This document shows, in pieces, positions 9,226-16,570 of a stretch of 40,601 nt of DNA. A program made the translations under genes and the position numbers. Numbering within the stretch: position 1 is the first letter of the stretch; each line of letters opens with the position of its first letter. The notes under the pieces were generated by a model that ran no database searches, was not told the DNA's origin, and saw nothing but the letters and a program-made list of their open reading frames with translations. Source of the stretch: Myxococcota bacterium (GTDB lineage Bacteria > Myxococcota_A > Polyangia > JAAYKL01); assembly GCA_030065855.1 (NCBI GenBank), contig JASJCT010000058.1, positions 1 through 40,601 of the forward strand, written 5' to 3'.

Positions 9226-10539
9226 ATGAAAAGAGGTATCGCGGCATTTACGCTCTTTTTTTTGTTCGGTTCACTCATCACTGGGTGTGAAACAAGTGAC
9301 CCCTCGGAAGCGGGTACAACCGGAACCGACACCAGCAACACCGATATTGAAGGCGACGCAGACGGTTCCGACGCTGACTCGGATTCAGACTCCGACGCTG
9401 ACTCGGATTCAGACTCCGACACTGACTCGGATTCAGACTCCGACACTGACTCGGATTCAGACTCCGACACTGACTCGGATTCAGACTCCGGCTGTGAGGA
9501 TAACGATGGGGATGCGTGGTGCGAAGAATTTGATTGTGACGATGACGACCCGAATATCAATCCAAACATCGAAGAAATTGAGGACAACGGCGTCGATGAT
9601 GATTGTGATGGACAGACGGACGAAGTCGATACTGATCCGGAGTGTGGAGAGGAAGAGTTTACCATCGAACCAGTGCCAATTCGTATGATGATTTTGCAAG
9701 ACATATCCGGATCAATGGGCGATGATGGAAAATGGACCCAGGCCAAGGCCGCGTTGACCGCGATGCTAACCGATTTCAGTGACTCGATTGATTTTGGATT
9801 TGATGTATTCCCCAACGGGTCGCCCTGTTTCGTCGCCGACCCGGTCGTCTCTGATACGCTCCCGGGTAACGCAGGGCCCATCATCGATCTGTTCGCCCCT
9901 ATCGTCCCAGGAGGGGGAACACCCCTGGCCGTTGGGATGAAAAATTTTCTCATCACCACGCCTACGGCCTACGCACCGCTTTTCATGGATGAAGAGGCCG
10001 ACAGCTACCTTGTAGTCGTCTCAGATGGAAGAGACACTTGCAGAGCAGACGGCAGTGGCAACGGTACCAGCCTCGACCCAGGTGCAACCCCGGCAGAGCT
10101 AGCCCAAATCACGACCCAGCTACTCACAGAACGGCAGATAAAAACATTCGTCATAGGATTTGGCCTGGGCGTGGATCCAACACAGCTCAACGCAATTGCA
10201 GCGGCCGGTGGCACGAGTTTTACCCAGTACTTTGACGCTGCCAATCAAACAGACCTGGAGGCCGCGTTGAACAGCATCGGAAGCGAAGTGGTGAGCTGCG
10301 AGTACGACGTCACGATCCCTGATGACGCAGATGAGGACGAGGTCAATTTTTACTTTGATAGCGTGGTGCTCGTCTACAATCAGGATTGTCAGGATCCAGC
10401 GGCATCTTTGGATGTAGGTTGGACCTGGATCGACGTAAACACGAAGAATCGCATTCAATTTTGTGACGAATCCTGCGCCCAACTCCCCAATGTCAGCGTT
10501 GTCCAAGCCAAATTCGGCTGCCCCACTGAAACGCCATAG
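9226..10539 (+). CDS. Von Willebrand factor A domain lipoprotein with Asp-Ser spacer
   Basis: The 437-residue protein has a lipoprotein signal ending LITGC (Cys21). An acidic spacer follows, then a MopE-like putative metal-binding segment (about residues 89-133, with DNDGDAWCEEFDCDDDDP and a DDDCDGQTDE-type close). The VWA domain starts near residue 150, with the MIDAS motif DISGSM (Asp159, Ser161, Ser163), a conserved Thr region GGGTPL, and SDGRDTC later. Such proteins bind ligands or metal at the cell surface. The ATG at 9226 is chosen because GGAGG ends five bases before it; the in-frame ATG at 9214 would place the Shine-Dalgarno inside the gene. The C-terminal 70 residues contain paired Cys. 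The ligand is unknown. Confidence 0.85.
   Translation: MKRGIAAFTLFFLFGSLITGCETSDPSEAGTTGTDTSNTDIEGDADGSDADSDSDSDADSDSDSDTDSDSDSDTDSDSDSDTDSDSDSGCEDNDGDAWCEEFDCDDDDPNINPNIEEIEDNGVDDDCDGQTDEVDTDPECGEEEFTIEPVPIRMMILQDISGSMGDDGKWTQAKAALTAMLTDFSDSIDFGFDVFPNGSPCFVADPVVSDTLPGNAGPIIDLFAPIVPGGGTPLAVGMKNFLITTPTAYAPLFMDEEADSYLVVVSDGRDTCRADGSGNGTSLDPGATPAELAQITTQLLTERQIKTFVIGFGLGVDPTQLNAIAAAGGTSFTQYFDAANQTDLEAALNSIGSEVVSCEYDVTIPDDADEDEVNFYFDSVVLVYNQDCQDPAASLDVGWTWIDVNTKNRIQFCDESCAQLPNVSVVQAKFGCPTETP
9373..9489 (+). repeat. 24-bp tandem repeat encoding the Asp-Ser spacer, 4.9 copies
   Basis: Four full 24-bp units (9373-9396, 9397-9420, 9421-9444, 9445-9468) and a 21-base partial fifth unit encode Asp-Ser/Asp-Thr repeats. 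Units one and two start GCTGAC and the rest ACTGAC; otherwise they are identical. Eight codons per unit keep the frame when the copy number changes. Confidence 0.95.
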
Positions 10540-10577
10540 TCCTGAACGGGATCCCCAGACCTCGATCCCACCTACGG

Positions 10578-12596
10578 CTAATTTGGATTGATGCCTTTTT
10601 CCATGGCGAGCGGGCAGGCGGTCTCAACGCCGGTGGGTTCACCGCTGATTGAAATCACCTTGAACTCCACCCGTCGGTTCTTCTCCCAAGCCGCTTCGTT
10701 TTGGCCTTCAGCCACTGGGCAGTACTCGCCGTATCCGGCAGAGCGCAGCTTTTTCCGTTCCACGCCCTTTTTGATGAGATAGGCAACCACGGCCGCAGCC
10801 CGATCCCCGGTCAGCCGGAGGTTGTATCCGTCGTCACCCCGCTCATCCGCGTGTCCCTGGATTTCGATGAGGTCGATCTGTGGGTTGTTGATAATCGCCG
10901 CTGCCACAGCGTCCAGAATGTCAAACGACATTTCCTTGATGACTGCAGAGTCGTACTCAAAATAGACTTTTTTGAGGATGCGAATATCCGTTCCCGTGAG
11001 CACCACATCCCCCTGATCTGGACAGCCATCCTCGTCGTCCTTGCCGTTGTAGGTCTCGGCTTCGTTGGGGCATGCATCTGCCACGTCCGGAATCCGGTCG
11101 AAGTCGTTATCCGGATCTGGACACCCGTTTAAGTCCTCGTACCCGTCCATATCCTCTGGCTCGTTGGGACAGGCATCGTTAACGTCGAGCAACCCGTCGT
11201 TGTCGTTGTCCGGATCCGGGCACCCGTTTTCATCTTCGAACTGATCCAAGTCCTCGGGATCGTCGGGACATTGATCCACTTCATCTAGAATGCCGTCCCC
11301 ATCCCGATCGTCATTACCTCGCTCTGGGCACCCGTCTTCGTCAGCATCGCCGTCGTGATCCTCTGGCACGAGGGGACAATCATCCTCGACATCGAGACGG
11401 CCATCCCGGTCGTTGTCCGGCTCTGGACATCCGTCCGTATCTTCAAAGTCGTCCCTATCTTCTGGATCGTCCGGGCATTGGTCGACATCATCTTTGATGC
11501 CATCGAAGTCCCGGTCGCCGATCGAGGGTTCGAACGCAAATCCGATAAAAAGCCGATGCTCGTTGGCTTGGAAACCGTACCTGGATTGGGTCTTGGATAT
11601 GGGCACGCCATGGGCATAGCCAGCCATAAAATACGAGTTCCGCTCGAAGAAGAGTTTGAATCCAGCGTCGATCTCGGCTGAGAAGTACTCTGAACTGTCA
11701 AACTCGGAAATGAGTTGATTGCCGTATACTTCGAGAATGAAATCCAGCACATCGGGCCAGATGGAAAAGCTCTGGCCCAGGCCAAATGTCATCAAAGGGC
11801 CGTATTTGAATAGCAGGCGATTGCTCTTGGTGTTGGCCGGATCGAGTGAGACCGGGGTCGACCAAAAGCCGTTGGCGCCATCGCGCAGATAATTCTTTTT
11901 GGCATGCCCCAGGGGAATGCGGGCACCTGCGTTGAGGGCCAGCCGATACCATCGAACGGGCTCGGCATCGAGAATCAGCTTCCCAGACAGGGCGCCCCAG
12001 CCGGGCTCCTCCATCAGCCATTCCGACTTGCCGCTCGTTGGAAACTGGTACTGAAATACAGTGCCCACACCAATGGGATGTCTATCTGAGCGGATCCATC
12101 GCAGCTTGGCGTGAATGGCGATATCGCCAATCCCCCCCTTGGTAGACCAGCCCTTGGTGCCATCTTCAATGCGGTTGGTCTGATCGTTGAAAAACCCGTC
12201 GTATCCCGTTCCAGATGGAATCACCAGGGGCACCTGCAAGCCGATGACGATCATGTCCAGCAGGCCCAGGTTAAATATCAGGACAGAATTGATGTAGTTG
12301 TTGATTTTAGTACGATTATAAATTTCCTCGTTTGGGTTTTCGTCCTGTTCAACGGCGATCCAGTTATTGAATCCAAAGTCGAGCATCAATCCCAGGGAGA
12401 TCGCCAGGTGGGGCAGGATCGGCGTGGCATCGACGGTAAAATGGCCTTTGGTATCCACGGCCGACCTAAACAGATGGGCCTCCATCCCCTGGTCTTCGTT
12501 AACGATTTTCTGATCAGCGGCAAACGCCGGGGTCAGTACGAGCAGAACGGCAAGCGCCAATTCCCAAGCTAAACTCCGTATCTGCGGGCTCTTCAT
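10578..12596 (-). CDS. OmpA-family outer membrane protein with thrombospondin type 3 repeats
   Basis: The 672-residue protein begins with a cleavable signal peptide (about 1-27, ending AFA). An N-terminal region of about 330 residues looks like an outer membrane barrel, with amphipathic strands and many aromatic residues. Residues about 360-530 contain Asp-rich calcium-binding TSP3 repeats of the form DxDxDGxxDxxDxCP. The C-terminal OmpA domain contains IEIQGHADERG and NRRVEFKV, the peptidoglycan-binding signature. GGAGG just before the ATG supports the start. It probably links the outer membrane to the cell wall and stiffens with calcium. It converges on the VWA lipoprotein gene and shares an intergenic region with the cysteine-rich lipoprotein. 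Confidence 0.9.
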   Translation of the reverse strand: MKSPQIRSLAWELALAVLLVLTPAFAADQKIVNEDQGMEAHLFRSAVDTKGHFTVDATPILPHLAISLGLMLDFGFNNWIAVEQDENPNEEIYNRTKINNYINSVLIFNLGLLDMIVIGLQVPLVIPSGTGYDGFFNDQTNRIEDGTKGWSTKGGIGDIAIHAKLRWIRSDRHPIGVGTVFQYQFPTSGKSEWLMEEPGWGALSGKLILDAEPVRWYRLALNAGARIPLGHAKKNYLRDGANGFWSTPVSLDPANTKSNRLLFKYGPLMTFGLGQSFSIWPDVLDFILEVYGNQLISEFDSSEYFSAEIDAGFKLFFERNSYFMAGYAHGVPISKTQSRYGFQANEHRLFIGFAFEPSIGDRDFDGIKDDVDQCPDDPEDRDDFEDTDGCPEPDNDRDGRLDVEDDCPLVPEDHDGDADEDGCPERGNDDRDGDGILDEVDQCPDDPEDLDQFEDENGCPDPDNDNDGLLDVNDACPNEPEDMDGYEDLNGCPDPDNDFDRIPDVADACPNEAETYNGKDDEDGCPDQGDVVLTGTDIRILKKVYFEYDSAVIKEMSFDILDAVAAAIINNPQIDLIEIQGHADERGDDGYNLRLTGDRAAAVVAYLIKKGVERKKLRSAGYGEYCPVAEGQNEAAWEKNRRVEFKVISISGEPTGVETACPLAMEKGINPN

Positions 12597-12656
12597 CTAG
12601 TCCTCCGACTGAAGTCGAACTATCCGTTTTTTTTCGAAAAAATGGACGCTTGCGAT

Positions 12657-12686
12657 AGCCTACACGAACCAAAACATTTTTGTCAA
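12657..12686 (-). promoter_or_regulatory. Candidate promoter for the OmpA/TSP3 gene
   Basis: A consensus TTGACA lies on the minus strand (12686-12681). TAGGCT (12662-12657), a weak -10 element, follows after 18 bases. The leader contains a perfect 14-bp palindrome of T and A runs around TCGA (12629-12642). Confidence 0.4.
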
Positions 12687-12843
12687 CGATGTAGCATATA
12701 TAAGAGAATCGGAGTTGTGATAACAACATCTTTATTAGAGGAAATTAAATAAACCCATCCAAGGGAAGTCCAAACTCGGATAGGTGAGATAGGGTGAAAG
12801 AATTTGCGTTACCCTTGGAAACACCTAATATTAAGTGGTTGAC

Positions 12844-12872
12844 TTGCTGCGAAGTTGAAATGAAACTATAAA
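12844..12872 (+). promoter_or_regulatory. Candidate promoter for the cysteine-rich lipoprotein
   Basis: TTGCTG (12844-12849) and TATAAA (12867-12872) are spaced by 17 bases, about 100 bases upstream of the chosen ATG. An overlapping TTGACT lies at 12839-12844 but has a poor spacing to the same -10. Confidence 0.45.
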
Positions 12873-12974
12873 CTCTGAAATTTAATCGGCACCAAAAGGA
12901 GGAACCGCGTTAATCGGTTCGGCGTTTATCTTAGACACGGCCCCATTGTCTGGGCCATGACCAAGGAGAAAGAA

Positions 12975-14423
12975 ATGAACAGAATGAAACATTTGCTTGC
13001 AGTACTATTCTCGATCGGCGTCTTCGGCGTCCTCATGGGCGGCGCCTGCGGTGACGATGACGACAGCCTTATTCCAATCGATGGAGAAGATCTTTGCGGC
13101 CCATGCGGCACCCTGGCCAACGGCGCCACGACCATCTCCGGCGATGCCCGCATCGACGGATTGCTCAAGGCAGTAGGCACGTTGGGCGTGCGCACCGGCT
13201 CCATCAAGGCGAACTTTGACGCAGATGTTAAAGAGCTGGCAGCGGTCTTCATGACCCAGGCTGAAATCGATGCATCGACAAACCTGGTCGCCGAACTAAA
13301 GGCGAAAATCCAGGCCGAGATTACTGCAAATGTCGAGGGCGGGCTGTCTGTTCAGTATCAGCCGCCAAAGTGCTCTGCGGACATCAGCGTGGCAGTCGAA
13401 GCCCAGGCCCAGTGCGAGGCCCAGGCCGGGTGTACAGGTGAGTGCGATCCCGGATCCGTGAGCGTCCAATGCGAAGGGTCTTGCGAAGGGTCTTGCGAAG
13501 GCACTTGCGAGGGCGGCAGCCTGTCCTGCAGTGCCGAGCTGACTGTCGAGGGCCAGTGCAGTGGCACGTGTGAGGGATCTTGTGAACTCACCGGGCCAGC
13601 TGTGGCCTGTGAAGGCACCTGCACGGGCGGCTGCTCTGTGGAAGCGGCGGGCACATGTGAAGGCACTTGCACGGGCACCTGCGACGGCACCTGCGACTTC
13701 CAGAACGCGGAAGGGCAGTGCAAAGGCAATTGCGACGGCACCTGCACGGGTAAGTGCGAGGTACAAATAGAGGGCAGTTGCAGCGGCGAGTGCAATGGCA
13801 GCTGCGAGTTCACCCCCCCATCGGGTCAATGCCAGGGCACCTGCCAGGGCGAATGTCGGGTAGCAGTCGAGGCAGGGGCCAGCTGTGAGGGCGAGCCGCC
13901 CAAATGCGAAGGCAAGTGCACAGGCTCTTGTTCTGCCGGCTGCGAGGGCGAGATCACCCCGCCGTCATGCTCAGTGGATTGCGAAGCTTCGGCTAATTGC
14001 CAAGCCCAGGCATCTGCCCAGGCATCTGCCAGTCTCGAGTGTACGCCCCCGTCATTGGAAGTTGCCTTTAACCTCAAAGCCGACCTCAATGCCCAGGCCC
14101 AGGCAGAGTTCAAGGCCAAAATGCAGGAATTCAAAGTGAAAATGATCGCTATCCTCCAGGGATTTGCCGAGCTCAAGGGCCTCGTCCAAGGCGATGCCGA
14201 ACTGGGTGTGGAGTCCCCTCTGGCCATCATCACTGGGGAAGTCGATGCCATCATCAGTGGCGGCGTGGACGGATTGGGCAACTTTGACATCGCAATCGGC
14301 CTCTTACCCTGCGTGTTCCCGGCAATCCAGGAAGCCGGCTCCATCCTGGCATCTGCTGTAGGTGATTTCACAGCCACCATCAGCGCACAGGCCGAGCTAG
14401 CTGCGTTGGTCGTTTCTCCATAG
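12975..14423 (+). CDS. Cysteine-rich repeat lipoprotein (C-x-G-x-C repeats)
   Basis: The 482-residue protein starts with a lipoprotein signal ending MGGAC (Cys25) followed by GDDDD. Residues about 35-130 look helical, rich in Ala, Lys, Glu and Asp. The core (about 165-325) consists of tandem blocks where Cys recurs every four residues as CEGTC, CTGTC, CDGTC and similar. These blocks are separated by short Cys-free stretches, giving a longer period of about 16-21 residues. The C-terminal part is helical again (KADLNAQAQAEFKAKMQEF). I recall similar proteins of unknown function in myxobacterial genomes but cannot confirm a match. The Cys may form a disulfide-braced rod or bind metal. The ATG at 12975 has AAGGAG upstream and replaces an earlier in-frame ATG at 12957. 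G+C is high in the repeat. Confidence 0.75.
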   Translation: MNRMKHLLAVLFSIGVFGVLMGGACGDDDDSLIPIDGEDLCGPCGTLANGATTISGDARIDGLLKAVGTLGVRTGSIKANFDADVKELAAVFMTQAEIDASTNLVAELKAKIQAEITANVEGGLSVQYQPPKCSADISVAVEAQAQCEAQAGCTGECDPGSVSVQCEGSCEGSCEGTCEGGSLSCSAELTVEGQCSGTCEGSCELTGPAVACEGTCTGGCSVEAAGTCEGTCTGTCDGTCDFQNAEGQCKGNCDGTCTGKCEVQIEGSCSGECNGSCEFTPPSGQCQGTCQGECRVAVEAGASCEGEPPKCEGKCTGSCSAGCEGEITPPSCSVDCEASANCQAQASAQASASLECTPPSLEVAFNLKADLNAQAQAEFKAKMQEFKVKMIAILQGFAELKGLVQGDAELGVESPLAIITGEVDAIISGGVDGLGNFDIAIGLLPCVFPAIQEAGSILASAVGDFTATISAQAELAALVVSP

Positions 14424-14436
14424 CGTCGCGACACAT

Positions 14437-14467
14437 TCCCCCTGACTTCCTGTTCTAGGGGGATTTT
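14437..14467 (+). terminator. Rho-independent-type terminator after the cysteine-rich lipoprotein
   Basis: TCCCCCT (14437-14443) pairs perfectly with AGGGGGA (14457-14463) across a 13-base loop, and TTTT follows. It lies 13 bases after the stop codon. The T run is short, so efficiency is uncertain. Confidence 0.55.
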
Positions 14468-14554
14468 ACCAACTTCACCCCAAACAATTCGTTTGACGTG
14501 GCACTAGACATTTGCAAAGCCACATTTCTCAATACATGAATCAAGTGTTGACGT

Positions 14555-14630
14555 GTCCGCCTCCTCAGACTGCGGCGGGATCTTCGACTTGAAGTTCGAT
14601 AACCCCGCCGTAGGCTTGGCGAAGGCGGGC
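14555..14630. repeat. Imperfect inverted-repeat element, REP/MITE-like
   Basis: The arm at 14555-14579 (starting GTCCGCCTCC and ending TGCGGCGGG) is an imperfect inverted copy of 14604-14630 (CCCGCCGTAGGCTTGGCG and onward). A partly self-complementary centre (CGACTTGAAGTTCG) lies between them. It sits between convergent genes, the usual place for dispersed palindromic elements. No transposase gene is present. Confidence 0.5.
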
Positions 14631-14655
14631 ATGTCATTTCTATTCTAGGCTAAGC

Positions 14656-15756
14656 TTAAGACGGCGCGGGGGATTGTTTTGAAGCGATAAACGCCAGGAT
14701 GAGCGCTTTGGTGGTTTCCTTGGTCTGCCGTATGAGGCCTTTTTTTATTTCATAGGGGATAAAGGCCGATTTGACACCGCTCATGACGATGTCCACCACC
14801 TCTCGCGGCTTCATGCCGAACTGCTTAAATGCAGTGTAATATTCGTCGGTCATGGTGGTTTGGGTGATGAGCCGGTTATCCGTGTTCAAGGTGAGACGCA
14901 AGCCAAAGTCCAGGTAAAATCGGAACGGATGGGCTTCGAGATCTTTGACCGCACGGGTTTGCACGTTGCTGGAAAGACACATTTCTAGCGGAATACGGTG
15001 GTCGTTCACGTAGTTGAGCAGGTCCCCGTCTTCCCGCAGTCGGGTGCCGTGGCCAATGCGATGGGCACCGCAGTAGTGTAGTGCCTGGTGGATACTGCCA
15101 GGTCCATAGGCTTCTCCTGCATGGATTGTAACGTTCACGTTGTTAGACAGTATTAGCGTAAACGCATCCAGATGATCCTTGGCCGGGTGATTGTATTCGC
15201 TGCCAGCAAGATCGAATCCAACGACTCCCCGGTTCTTAAACGCCACTGCCAGTTCTGCAAGGCGAAGGCTTACATTGGGGGAGATATTGCGAATGCCACT
15301 TACAATGACACCGCTGCGGATGGCAAAGTCCCGCTCTGCGTCGCGAAGGGCCATGAGCACAGATTCCAATATGGCTGTTGGGGAAAGACCATTTTGCGTG
15401 TGGAGAATGGGGCAGAACCGGACCTCCATATATTCGATGTTTTCTGCAGCGGCATCTTCGGCCAATTCGTACGCTGCCCGATAGAGGCCGGCATCGGTCT
15501 GGAGCACTTTCAGCGTGATATCGAAACTCTTAAGGTATTGGTCGAGGGAATCGCAACTTCTTCCCGGACCGATAAGCTGTCGCAACTGATCTATGGTGGA
15601 TACGCCGAGGTCGATGCCATCTTTTTCAGCGAGATCCATAATCGTTGCGAGCCGCAGGGACCCGTCCAGATGGGTGTGGAGGTCGGTTTTGGGGAGTTTG
15701 AAGAAAAATTCGCGGTCAAACGCGACGGTGGTGTTGGTGATGTCATCAAATGTCAT
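14656..15756 (-). CDS. add: Adenosine deaminase
   Basis: The enzyme converts adenosine to inosine in purine salvage. The 366-residue protein has the metal-binding TDLHTHLDGS (His27, His29), the catalytic HAGE (212-215), HRIGHGTRL, the SSN motif in CLSSNVQTRA, and LNTDNR (Asp293), the variant of the TDD motif seen in many bacterial adenosine deaminases. I chose the ATG at 15756, where the protein begins shortly before the first catalytic motif. A GTG at 15810 and an ATG at 15801 are in frame but poorly spaced from ribosome-binding sequences. The gene lies about 75 bases downstream of the 209-residue gene on the same strand, so the two are probably cotranscribed. Confidence 0.93.
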   Translation of the reverse strand: MTFDDITNTTVAFDREFFFKLPKTDLHTHLDGSLRLATIMDLAEKDGIDLGVSTIDQLRQLIGPGRSCDSLDQYLKSFDITLKVLQTDAGLYRAAYELAEDAAAENIEYMEVRFCPILHTQNGLSPTAILESVLMALRDAERDFAIRSGVIVSGIRNISPNVSLRLAELAVAFKNRGVVGFDLAGSEYNHPAKDHLDAFTLILSNNVNVTIHAGEAYGPGSIHQALHYCGAHRIGHGTRLREDGDLLNYVNDHRIPLEMCLSSNVQTRAVKDLEAHPFRFYLDFGLRLTLNTDNRLITQTTMTDEYYTAFKQFGMKPREVVDIVMSGVKSAFIPYEIKKGLIRQTKETTKALILAFIASKQSPAPS

Positions 15757-15830
15757 TGAGTGCCCTTTCCCAGTACCCCGAGTCAGTGGGACACGGCCCA
15801 TCTCCTGCACCCTATAAGTGTAACACCGAG

Positions 15831-16460
15831 TTATTGATTTTCGATGGGACCCTCTGAGAAGATGCGATCGTAATCTGCTTTGGAAAAGTACTCTGGCGGG
15901 GGGTGTTCTCCTGCATCAAGACGACATCTGAGCCACTCCTGTGCGATTTGCAGCACTTCGAAGCGGGTTGTAAGGGCATAAAAATCCACTTCGGAAACCG
16001 GTGGGGCTGCTGCGAGTCGTTCGAGAAGGGCCTCGGTTTCCTCTGGCGCCGTGTCGATGCTGCCACACCAGGACGCAATGGCTTTTTCTACCAGGGCCTC
16101 GGCCGCAGCGCCAGCTGGGTTGAATCTAAGGGGAACATACTCAAATTCGACGAGCCAGTCCTTGGGTGCCTCGCTTCTCAAGCGCCACCGACACGGAAAA
16201 ACACGGCACAAGACTTCGCCAAAATACGCACCCACAGTAGGTGCGAGCAGGTGAATCAGTTGGACGCGATGGTAGTCTCCCGGAGGCAGCTGTTTTCCAT
16301 TCCCTTCTTCCAACACAACTTCGCGAACAAAGTGATCGAGGAGACTTAGTGTGCTGTCCGTGTAGTCGAGGTCTATGCCAAACCGATGTTGGACATGGGC
16401 TTTGCACCGCTCTGCCAACGATGCAATTGTGTCTGGCGTGCTGTTATGTCGCCGCATCAT
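15831..16460 (-). CDS. Conserved-looking hypothetical protein (209 aa)
   Basis: I do not recognise this protein. It has no signal peptide or membrane segment and looks like a soluble alpha/beta protein. Near residues 30-50 it reads RFGIDLDYTDSTLSLLDHFV, a type of segment found in various bacterial hypothetical proteins. The middle (GAYFGEVLCRVFPCRW and DWLVEFEYVPLRFNPAG) suggests a compact fold, and it ends with a charged tail. Codon use resembles the neighbours. It stands upstream of the adenosine deaminase gene on the same strand and divergent from rseP across 110 bases. The ribosome-binding site before the double ATG is weak (GGGG only). Confidence 0.7.
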   Translation of the reverse strand: MMRRHNSTPDTIASLAERCKAHVQHRFGIDLDYTDSTLSLLDHFVREVVLEEGNGKQLPPGDYHRVQLIHLLAPTVGAYFGEVLCRVFPCRWRLRSEAPKDWLVEFEYVPLRFNPAGAAAEALVEKAIASWCGSIDTAPEETEALLERLAAAPPVSEVDFYALTTRFEVLQIAQEWLRCRLDAGEHPPPEYFSKADYDRIFSEGPIENQ

Positions 16461-16570
16461 GATCCGAGCTTACCCCGATAGTGGCCGCTGTACAATCTTC
16501 GACGAGCGGTCAGCGCATTTTGGGGTTATATGTAGGTTGCGACACGATCGACTTGTGATAAGGTCCCCCC

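Larger units (their letters stand above)
12597..12974. other. Divergent intergenic region with several inverted repeats
   Basis: This 378-base stretch has no gene. It contains a quasi-palindrome GTTGT-gata-ACAAC (12714-12727). It also contains two interleaved inverted repeats: TCCAAGGG (12758-12765) with CCCTTGGA (12812-12819), and TAGGTG (12781-12786) with CACCTA (12822-12827). Their order is that of a pseudoknot. A candidate promoter for the rightward gene lies at 12844-12872. An isolated AAAAGGAGG (12894-12902) is followed by no start codon at a usable distance. Confidence 0.55.

Noticed and set aside
12758..12827. Cyclic di-GMP (GEMM) riboswitch
   Set aside because: Inverted repeats are present, but the conserved GEMM sequences are not. 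Only a generic structured element can be claimed.
13296..13829. Minus-strand open frame of 177 codons opposite the cysteine-rich gene
   Set aside because: It is the low-complexity shadow (Ala/Leu-rich) of the repeat-coding strand and has no ribosome-binding site or signal.
13440..13960. Repeated sequence that could suggest a CRISPR or DNA repeat array
   Set aside because: The repeats are degenerate and in phase with a long reading frame coding for C-x-G-x-C blocks. There are no equal-length spacers.
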